From CAZIPE01 sp964541305 (GTDB lineage: Bacteria; Patescibacteriota; Saccharimonadia; Saccharimonadales; UBA7683): 33,744 bases of DNA. Positions 1 to 6,099 of the stretch are shown one piece after another. The notes under the pieces are model-generated. The model searched no databases and had not been told where the DNA came from. It saw nothing but the letters and a program-made list of their open reading frames with translations. Position 1 is the first letter of the stretch. Each line of letters opens with the position of its first letter. Position numbers and translations under genes: made by a program. The stretch covers positions 1 through 33,744 of the forward strand of contig CAZIPE010000011.1 of the NCBI GenBank assembly GCA_964541305.1. The letters are read 5' to 3'.

Positions 1-55
1 TGCTCTGACAAGAGTTTTGGCACAGCCAAAAGGTCGAATCCCTCCCTCTCCGCCA
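1..55 (+). tRNA. 3' end of a tRNA (Ser-like), cut by the window edge
   Basis: Bases 45-51 (CCTCTCC), discriminator G52 and encoded CCA 53-55 form a tRNA 3' end. The acceptor strand would pair with GGAGAGG, the same 5' strand used by the tRNA-Ser at 22483. T-loop sequence TCGAAT is at 34-39 and the 3' T-stem strand CCCTC at 40-44. The matching 5' strand GAGGG is not next to it: the bases just upstream are AAAAGG, closing a TTTTGGC/GCCAAAA hairpin (15-21 with 25-31). The tRNA is therefore interrupted in its T-loop or degenerate. Isotype is inferred from the acceptor only. Confidence 0.55.
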
Positions 56-131
56 CGTCTTTTAAAAAAGCTATTTTAGTGCTTCTGCCTTTTTTACAAT
101 CATAGAGTATCAAATTTTGATTTGACGCTTA

Positions 132-140
132 TGCTATAAT
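132..140 (+). promoter_or_regulatory. Extended -10 promoter of the PA14 protein gene
   Basis: TGC followed by a perfect TATAAT at 135-140, 34 bases before the ATG at 175. A TTGACG lies at 122-127 but only 7 bases upstream, too close to serve as the -35, so this looks like a TGn-type extended -10 promoter. No clear Shine-Dalgarno site is seen in the short leader. Confidence 0.55.
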
Positions 141-174
141 TCATACCAGAAGTAACATAAGTGAAATATCAAAA

Positions 175-1971
175 ATGAGTAGTATCGATTTACGTGGTAT
201 AAATAAAAAAACGCCACAGAAGACTGAGCGCAAGATTTTGGCCAACCTTCTTCGTAGAAGAAAGGGACCAAACCGCGATGAAGCGGGCAAATTTAGTGCT
301 CGGCAAGCCGGCTTGAGATTTCCCAAAGGCTTCAAATGGAAGCGCTCTCTTCCTATTGTAATTGTTGTCGCGCTGACTGGTGGCTACCTGGTATTTCAAA
401 GTTTTGCAGCTGGAGTTAGACCACAAGGTGTGTATTCTAACTGGTCATGGGATACTCCTTCGGGAGGCTTCACTAACCTTTCGCATGAGCTGACAATCGA
501 AGAAGTAACTCCCGATGCACCATATTTTTGGTCAAATCAGTTTAACTTTGTCGGTGGAGATGGCGGTTATATCGGACTACAATCGAGGGGTAGTAGAGTT
601 GATGGTACGGTTGGGAAGACAGCTGTTTTCTCTGTATTCAACTCCGGCATACAAGGTACTACTGGCTGTAGTGTAGAGCAAGGTAATTTTGATGGAGCGT
701 CTGGTTCTGGAACGAGTTGCCGTGTTGCATACGATTGGCAAGTTGGTGTTAAGTATAAATTCAGGGTAGAAAAAGGTACAGTCGAAAGTAATGGAACCTG
801 GTGGTCGGGCTATATCACTAACACGGCAACGGGTACCGAAACGCTAATTGCTAAGTATAAGGTTCTTCCAAGCTGGCAAGGTTTGGGTGACTGGTCTGTA
901 CAATGGACAGAGTACTTTGGCCAACTACCAGCAACCTGTAATGATCTGGCACGCTCCAAAGTACGTTTTTATAAGCCTACGCGTACCTACAATGGTCAAA
1001 ATGTTTTACCTGCACGATCATGGCTACACTATGCTACTGGTGCTGACTGTACGAATTCAAGAGTCGTTGAATTCAATGGGGGCACCATACAAGAGATGGG
1101 GCCAGCAGAAAACGTCACTCCAAAGACGGGTCTTCAAGCCACCTACTACACTGGCCCAACACTGAAAGGTAATTTTGTTTCGCGAATAGACCCGAACATA
1201 AACTTTACATGGAATGATAGCACAGCACCAGTGGGTGGTATCGGTACTAACTTTAGCGCCCGCTGGACCGGTAAGCTTGTAGCTCCTGCAACAGGAAGCT
1301 ACACGATTAACATGTCAGCCAATGATACTGCTACTATGTGGCTTGATGGCAAACCATTTTTAGATACAAGAGGTCTTTCACCAGGATCAGGTAAGACTGG
1401 CCAAATCTTGCTTGAAGCGGGTAAAGAGTACCCCTTTGAATTCGATCTTTATGACATATCCGGTCCTGCTGTAGCATATCTTTCATGGAAAGTACCAGGA
1501 TCTTCCGGCACCGTAACCATTCCTCAGACAGCATTTAAGCCAACAAAACAAGCAGGTCTCTCTGCTCGCTACTCAAATCGTGGTGCAGTAGTAAAATACT
1601 ACGCGCTCAAAAATGAGCCAAAGATTGACAACAGTTGGGGGACCGCAACCCCTGGTAGTGGAGTGCCTGCAGATGGTTTCCGGGTCAATTGGTTCGGCAA
1701 ACTAAAAGTCCCAACCTCTGGTACCTATAAGTTCATTTCAGTCAGCAATGATGGCGTACAGCTTGTTATTAATAACTCAATGCTTATAAATGACTGGACA
1801 AATGGTCCTACCAGACGACGCGAGAAGTCAATCAAGCTTGAGGCCGGCAAAGAGTACGCAATCTCCTTCAACTATTATGACAACACTGGTGAGGCTACTT
1901 CTCGACTACTGTGGAGTGGCCCAGGTATCGCCGAAACACCCATTCCTTCTTCTGCCTTTACCACAAATTAG
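175..1971 (+). CDS. Membrane-anchored PA14-domain surface protein
   Basis: A 598-residue protein. Residues 1-57 are basic and cytosolic, a single hydrophobic segment at about 58-77 anchors it (type II orientation likely), and the rest would be outside the cell. Residues about 85-315 form a beta-rich Trp/Gly/Asn domain with a Cys pair region (GCSVEQ...GTSC) resembling DUF3472-like lectin folds. Two PA14-type beta-barrels follow at about 319-455 and 462-595, each with the typical pattern of a GLxAxYY-like opening, F-x-x-x-W-x-G-K-L, G-x-Y, an S-x-x-D-T/G turn and an E-A-G-K-E-Y stretch. PA14 modules usually bind carbohydrate, so adhesion or glycan binding is the likely role. No sortase signal is seen at the C-terminus. 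It has its own promoter and stands alone. Confidence 0.7.
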   Translation: MSSIDLRGINKKTPQKTERKILANLLRRRKGPNRDEAGKFSARQAGLRFPKGFKWKRSLPIVIVVALTGGYLVFQSFAAGVRPQGVYSNWSWDTPSGGFTNLSHELTIEEVTPDAPYFWSNQFNFVGGDGGYIGLQSRGSRVDGTVGKTAVFSVFNSGIQGTTGCSVEQGNFDGASGSGTSCRVAYDWQVGVKYKFRVEKGTVESNGTWWSGYITNTATGTETLIAKYKVLPSWQGLGDWSVQWTEYFGQLPATCNDLARSKVRFYKPTRTYNGQNVLPARSWLHYATGADCTNSRVVEFNGGTIQEMGPAENVTPKTGLQATYYTGPTLKGNFVSRIDPNINFTWNDSTAPVGGIGTNFSARWTGKLVAPATGSYTINMSANDTATMWLDGKPFLDTRGLSPGSGKTGQILLEAGKEYPFEFDLYDISGPAVAYLSWKVPGSSGTVTIPQTAFKPTKQAGLSARYSNRGAVVKYYALKNEPKIDNSWGTATPGSGVPADGFRVNWFGKLKVPTSGTYKFISVSNDGVQLVINNSMLINDWTNGPTRRREKSIKLEAGKEYAISFNYYDNTGEATSRLLWSGPGIAETPIPSSAFTTN

Positions 1972-2218
1972 CAAATCCCTATTATTTGACAATAAGTTAA
2001 ACTGACTATTGCGAGAGTTTTACAACACAGATCAGACTCTACATTGCCCGTTAAGATCAAATGACACGCATTCGAGATGGTGAATGCCTTACAGTCGAAC
2101 CCAAGCCAGGCGGTTTGAACACATCACATCAGTCTGTGCCACTCTACTTCGCCAAGGCTTCGTAAAATCACTCAGTAGAATGTGCCATCCATAGCCCCGG
2201 AGCGACGGAGGGCGGGTG
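1972..2218. other. Gene-free gap with no recognised feature
   Basis: This 247-base gap separates two convergent genes. I found no open frame of useful size, tRNA fold or clear rho-independent terminator. Only short, weak inverted repeats are visible, such as CAATA/TATTG near 1990-2010. The last part (about 2130-2218) looks richer in G and C than its surroundings and has no visible coding explanation. An unrecognised small RNA is possible but unsupported. Confidence 0.4.
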
Positions 2219-3508
2219 CTATTTAAGCAAGTTCGGGTAATTTAGGGTGGCAAACAGATCTTGTCTTGTTTCACCACGACGAATAATTTTTAGAATTTTA
2301 TCTTCGCCGCACAAATATTCAGCTGGTCTGAGCTTACCATTGTAGTTCGAAGTCATCGCGTGTGCATGTGCGCCCGCATCTGTAATAACTATTAAATCAC
2401 CTTCATGCAATGTTGGTACCATGCGATCCTTTGTGTCTTTTCCGGTAAAATAATCGTTATTCTCACACAACGAACCTACAATACGCTGCATGCGCTGTTT
2501 TGAGGCACTCCCGTTCACCACACGAATTTCGTGATACGAATCGTATAATGCTGGTCGTGGTAAGTCGGATATGGTCGTGGCGTCTAAGCCGACGATACGA
2601 TGGAAAGTTTCTTTAACACTCCGTACGTGTGAAAATAGATATCCGTGTGGCCCTGTAACGTGTCGTCCATTTTCGGTATACACATCAAAAGGTGCAATAT
2701 GTTCGTCAACAACAAGTGTTTTATATGCCTGGTGAATCCCTCGGCTGAGTTCGCCATAGTCAATCGGCTTTTTTTCAGGGTAGTAAGGTATCCCCCATCC
2801 GCCACCCAGGTTTACAAACTCGAAAGTTATTGAGACGGCCCTACTTAGCTCGGCAACCTTATTAAAAACAAGTTGAGCAGTTGCAATGTGTTGCTGCGCA
2901 TTAAGTTCGTTTGATGCAACCATGGCGTGTATTCCAAAGTGTCTGACCCCAAGAGATAGAGCCTTTTTATAAGCCGTCTCAAGTTGATCATCTGGTATGC
3001 CAAACTTTGCGTCTTCTGGCTTGCCAATAATGCTATTTGTCCCCGATCGCTTCTTGCTACCAGGATTATAGCGAAAGCTGATGGTGTCTGGGAATTTACC
3101 ACCAAGCGCCTTTTGCAAAACATCTATTTGTGCAATGTCATCAAGATTGATTATTGCACCGGCTTGATACGCCTCTCGATACTCGTTGGTGCTCACATTG
3201 TTACCACTAAAATATATCTCAGGATTTTTCATCCCCACTGCTTGAGCAAGTGCTATCTCTGCACCAGAACTGGCATCAGCACCCATTTCCTCATCGCGCA
3301 ATATCTCTAATATATGAGGGTTTGGAAGAGCCTTTACTGCAAAATAATTCCTATGTATCCGTCCATATCCATTTAACCAATTGAATACTGACCGCATAGA
3401 TCTAGCAGATTTTCTAATTCCAGCCTCGTCATATACATAAAACGGTGTTGGGACATCAGTAGCCCATTTTGTGGCAAGGCGATCATTAAATGGCAGTACT
3501 TTTTTCAT
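2219..3508 (-). CDS. lysA: PLP-dependent decarboxylase, diaminopimelate decarboxylase-like
   Basis: Fold-type III (alanine-racemase-like) PLP decarboxylase of the Orn/DAP/Arg decarboxylase-2 family. The N-terminal barrel opens with a PFYVYDE strand, and the PLP lysine sits in FAVKALPNP. A GGGWGIPY phosphate-binding loop, a C-E-x-x-D element (LCENNDYF) that supplies the second-subunit cysteine, and a C-terminal EGDLIVITDAGAHAHAMTSNYNG segment complete the family signature. The expected reaction is meso-DAP to lysine, but related substrates (other diamino acids) cannot be excluded. I prefer the ATG at 3508. A GTG at 3526, overlapping the stop of the upstream gene, would add six residues. It is cotranscribed behind the 118-residue unknown gene. 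A lysine-pathway enzyme in a genome of this type could serve peptidoglycan rather than full lysine synthesis. Confidence 0.65.
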   Translation of the reverse strand: MKKVLPFNDRLATKWATDVPTPFYVYDEAGIRKSARSMRSVFNWLNGYGRIHRNYFAVKALPNPHILEILRDEEMGADASSGAEIALAQAVGMKNPEIYFSGNNVSTNEYREAYQAGAIINLDDIAQIDVLQKALGGKFPDTISFRYNPGSKKRSGTNSIIGKPEDAKFGIPDDQLETAYKKALSLGVRHFGIHAMVASNELNAQQHIATAQLVFNKVAELSRAVSITFEFVNLGGGWGIPYYPEKKPIDYGELSRGIHQAYKTLVVDEHIAPFDVYTENGRHVTGPHGYLFSHVRSVKETFHRIVGLDATTISDLPRPALYDSYHEIRVVNGSASKQRMQRIVGSLCENNDYFTGKDTKDRMVPTLHEGDLIVITDAGAHAHAMTSNYNGKLRPAEYLCGEDKILKIIRRGETRQDLFATLNYPNLLK

Positions 3509-3525
3509 ATACCGTTTTATTATCA

Positions 3526-3882
3526 CTAATTCTCTTTATAAAGTGCAAATCCACAATATATTTGCGGAGGTGATTCCATGCTTGCGGTCATTACCAAGGG
3601 GCCAATTTGCAAGTTCCCCGCTAACAGTTTTGGCAAATGCGCGTACCTTGTTTCGCTCTGTAGTACATCGCCAATGCGCACCGATCTACCGTGTGACGTT
3701 GCTACGTAGCTCCATATGCGACGCACGCTGAGCGTTAGTATTGCCTCTTGTAGCTCACCAGGATCAATATTCTCATACGCAATCTCGTCTAGTCGTTGTG
3801 TATGATCTGAAAAATTGTCACACGCGTTGGTGAAAACCTCTCGGGCATCTACTACTGCTAGTTGGCTTGATAGTACTGACAT
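3526..3882 (-). CDS. Unknown 118-residue protein upstream of the decarboxylase
   Basis: I do not recognise this protein. It is soluble, with a helical N-terminal half rich in Asp/Glu (residues about 8-50) and a C-terminal half with beta-like stretches around RSVRIGDVLQ and QIGPLVMTA, ending GFALYKEN. Upstream in-frame starts (ATG 3906, TTG 3948) would add a hydrophobic leader. I prefer ATG 3882 because a TATCCT -10 with a TTGGAT element 17 bases further upstream ends seven bases before it, the spacing seen throughout this window. Its TAG stop overlaps the alternative GTG start of the decarboxylase gene, so the two form an operon and may be translationally coupled. Confidence 0.5.
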   Translation of the reverse strand: MSVLSSQLAVVDAREVFTNACDNFSDHTQRLDEIAYENIDPGELQEAILTLSVRRIWSYVATSHGRSVRIGDVLQSETRYAHLPKLLAGNLQIGPLVMTASMESPPQIYCGFALYKEN

Positions 3883-3889
3883 GAAGATA

Positions 3890-3918
3890 AGGATAAACGA
3901 TGACATAACAATATCCAA
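3890..3918 (-). promoter_or_regulatory. Promoter for the minus-strand decarboxylase operon
   Basis: On the minus strand TTGGAT (3918-3913), 17 bases, TATCCT (3895-3890), then seven bases to ATG 3882. The match is modest, but its geometry is that of the other leaderless promoters here. It lies back to back with the promoter of the gene starting at 3969. Confidence 0.4.
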
Positions 3919-3955
3919 AAGAAATACAAAAATGTTAAAAAACAACAAAAACAGT

Positions 3956-3961
3956 TAAAAT
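3956..3961 (+). promoter_or_regulatory. -10 element, leaderless start of the gene at 3969
   Basis: TAAAAT ends seven bases before the ATG at 3969, which places transcription initiation at or next to the start codon. There is no Shine-Dalgarno site and the -35 region is weak. Confidence 0.45.
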
Positions 3962-3968
3962 ATAGTAC

Positions 3969-4610
3969 ATGATTACAATTGCACAGCGAGTTGAAGAGCT
4001 TATTGAACGGTGGCCACTCTTGAAGCAGGGGCTGGATCTTGACTTGATGAACACTTCGAGCGTGGCGCGGTATCTGAAGCCGGAGGTTGAGCGAGATATT
4101 GGTGAGCGGATTTCAGAAGCAGCGGTATTGATGGCTCTGCGACGCTACCAACAAAAGGCGGAATCTAAGATTGTGGTACACCCAGCAGACTTCCTTGGAG
4201 ATATGAGTCTCCGTTCACGTCTTATAGATCTAACGTATGCTAACTCCCCCACCCTTCAGCGTCGTCTGGCGCGATTGGCGCGTGAACTGAGTAGCCAGCA
4301 TTATTTCACCATTAGCCGAGGGTTGCTTCAGACTTCAATTATTGTTCATGAAGATCACCTTAATCACGTACAACAAGAGCTACTAAAAGAGCATCAAGAA
4401 AAGCAAGCTGATAATCTGACGGCCATAACTCTGCATCTTAAAAAGGGGCATGATCAGGTTTCTGGTATACTTGCCTACCCGTTGCAACTTCTGGCGTGGC
4501 GCGGTATTACGGTCGTTGAAATTGTTTCAACCTATGATGAATTGAATATAATTTTGTATGATAAAGATGTGCAGGGCGCATTTACTACGCTCAAAAATGC
4601 ACTAACTTAA
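3969..4610 (+). CDS. Putative regulator with C-terminal ACT-like domain
   Basis: A 213-residue soluble protein. Residues about 1-60 are helical and contain a stretch (SSVARYLKPEVERDIG) that could be a DNA-binding helix-turn-helix. A middle segment is charged and helical. Residues about 160-213 (GILAYPLQLLAWRGITVVEIVSTYDELNIILYD) follow the beta-alpha-beta-beta pattern and wording of the ACT domains at the C-terminus of aspartokinases, which bind amino acids. There is no kinase domain. I infer an amino-acid-sensing regulatory protein, with target unknown. It shares an operon with the HIT gene eight bases downstream and is divergent from the LysA-like gene, which makes control of that amino-acid enzyme a reasonable guess but no more. 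Confidence 0.5.
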   Translation: MITIAQRVEELIERWPLLKQGLDLDLMNTSSVARYLKPEVERDIGERISEAAVLMALRRYQQKAESKIVVHPADFLGDMSLRSRLIDLTYANSPTLQRRLARLARELSSQHYFTISRGLLQTSIIVHEDHLNHVQQELLKEHQEKQADNLTAITLHLKKGHDQVSGILAYPLQLLAWRGITVVEIVSTYDELNIILYDKDVQGAFTTLKNALT

Positions 4611-4618
4611 GGAGCCAT

Positions 4619-5011
4619 ATGGAAGATTCGATATTCACGAAGATTATAAAGGGTGACATTCCGTGTCACAAAATATACGAGGATGAGCATACGCTGGCCT
4701 TTTTAGACATCCATCCTTTGCAACCCGGGCACACTCTCGTTATTCCGAAAGAACAGATTGAGTTTGTGTGGGATTTACCAGATGAAACATATCAGGCAGT
4801 GATGATGACAGCCAAAAAAGTCGCCCGGCGCTTACGAGAAGTCATGCCTCAGCACTATGTTGCGGAGCGCATTGTGGGAATTGACGTCCCACACGCCCAT
4901 GTACAGCTTATACCGTTTAATACTGCCGACCAATTGCACGCAGTACAAGATATGAATAGTGAACCAGATCATGCGAAGTTGGCTGAACTGGCACAAAAAC
5001 TAGCCTTCTAA
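4619..5011 (+). CDS. HIT-family nucleotide hydrolase/transferase
   Basis: A 130-residue protein of normal length for a single HIT domain. The opening SIFTKIIKGDIPCHKIYEDE and FLDIHPLQPGHTLVIPK are typical of the family. The histidine triad is H92-A-H94-V-Q96: the last histidine of the usual HxHxHxx is glutamine, as in the GalT-like branch of the superfamily. His94 aligns with the nucleophile. HIT proteins hydrolyse or transfer nucleoside monophosphates, and the natural substrate here is unknown. An AAGGAG ribosome site precedes the start, as fits an operon-internal gene. Its stop overlaps the stop of the convergent acyltransferase-like gene by four bases. Confidence 0.85.
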   Translation: MEDSIFTKIIKGDIPCHKIYEDEHTLAFLDIHPLQPGHTLVIPKEQIEFVWDLPDETYQAVMMTAKKVARRLREVMPQHYVAERIVGIDVPHAHVQLIPFNTADQLHAVQDMNSEPDHAKLAELAQKLAF

Positions 5012-6051
5012 GGTGTATCGTAGACAATTCCGGCACCGAAACGTTTTATGTCTGGATGTTTAGAGTGTTCTTCGCCACGGGCAAATGTGCCATGGTGCGC
5101 AATTGTATTACCAATCTTGTCACAATCTTCGCGGGTACGTACCGACCCAGGCTCCACAGGGTCGAGTAGTTTCACAATATTGCTTCCGGGAGCGTAATCC
5201 ACAAAGAGTGGAACAATGGTTGCTCCTTTTTCACTAGCGTCAATCATCATTTCTGACGTTCCTGCCCCGAATCGACGCATTCTTACAACGTTGTTTTGAG
5301 GGTCGTATCGATCTTGCTCACCACTTGGTGCCATGCAGATAATTCTTCCGTTGTGTGCATCAAGCAAATCGTTGAAGGCTTCTTTTGTGCGGTGGTTACT
5401 AATTTTTCTAAATATACTAAGTGCTATTTCATCTTCAGTCATTGCCTCGGTACCACCTGAAGGAAAAGTTTTCAAAACACTGCCCGCTTTTCGTAGGATA
5501 TCGTCGACTACATTCGCATCTCCAAGTTGGTAATAGCCAATTAATCGTCCGACTACTACTGTTAGGTGACTTTCGAGTTTATCAAATCCTCTTTCCCGAC
5601 CAGCTTTTTGCCATAAGCCAAGCGTGAAGCCTTGATCAGGAAGCTCCAAGTGGTTACTAACAACGAGGAACTTTTCGCCCGGTTTTTCAGGGGTAGACCC
5701 TATCCGTTCAAATAGACGGTGTTTATCGGCGTAGTTACCAAAAGCCTCCGTTAATTCTGGCGCCTGGTCACCAAGCATAATATCAACAAGACCAAGCTTA
5801 TCTTCTAAATCTTCAGTTGTCAGTGCGTTTGGCTGTAACAACGTAAGTCGGTGATTTACAGAATCAGGGCGCGATTCTTCAAGTATCTTTTCGTCAATTA
5901 TCTTGAAGAATGGATTGTCACTTTGCACTATCGCTCGCCTTCCGATTGCAAGGAACCGTTCGTCTATGTGAGGGGTGGCTTCTCCAGCCAATTCGGCAGC
6001 ATTTCGCGCCGCTTCAACCAGATTTTTGGAAGCATCAATAAATCTAATCAT
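5008..6051 (-). CDS. PlsC/GPAT-like acyltransferase
   Basis: A 347-residue protein without an obvious signal peptide or membrane span. SNHLELPD contains the H-x4-D acyltransferase motif (H134, D139), followed about 110 residues later by APSGEQDRYD, which takes the place of the FPEG-type motif III. A further block of hydrophobic residues (GATIVPLFVDYAPG) corresponds to motif IV. This order fits glycerol-3-phosphate or lysophosphatidate acyltransferases. The long N-terminal helical region (1-125) is unlike short PlsC and closer to the soluble GPAT shape. The acyl donor and acceptor are unknown; using host-derived lipids would be an inference. It begins its own unit with TAAATA six bases before the ATG. 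Confidence 0.55.
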   Translation of the reverse strand: MIRFIDASKNLVEAARNAAELAGEATPHIDERFLAIGRRAIVQSDNPFFKIIDEKILEESRPDSVNHRLTLLQPNALTTEDLEDKLGLVDIMLGDQAPELTEAFGNYADKHRLFERIGSTPEKPGEKFLVVSNHLELPDQGFTLGLWQKAGRERGFDKLESHLTVVVGRLIGYYQLGDANVVDDILRKAGSVLKTFPSGGTEAMTEDEIALSIFRKISNHRTKEAFNDLLDAHNGRIICMAPSGEQDRYDPQNNVVRMRRFGAGTSEMMIDASEKGATIVPLFVDYAPGSNIVKLLDPVEPGSVRTREDCDKIGNTIAHHGTFARGEEHSKHPDIKRFGAGIVYDTP

Positions 6052-6057
6052 TGAGCA

Positions 6058-6087
6058 TATTTAATATGATTGCATTAAAAAAAACAA
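6058..6087 (-). promoter_or_regulatory. Probable leaderless promoter of the acyltransferase-like gene
   Basis: On the minus strand TTGTTT (6087-6082), 18 bases, TAAATA (6063-6058), then six bases to ATG 6051. The -10 is imperfect. Confidence 0.35.
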
Positions 6088-6099
6088 TCGCTAGCCTAT

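Noticed and set aside
1..55. tmRNA 3' end
   Set aside because: A tmRNA would also need its 5' T-stem strand next to the T-loop, and it is absent; the acceptor matches tRNA-Ser of this genome.
122..127. TTGACG as -35 of the PA14 gene promoter
   Set aside because: Only seven bases separate it from TATAAT; the TGC extension explains the promoter better.
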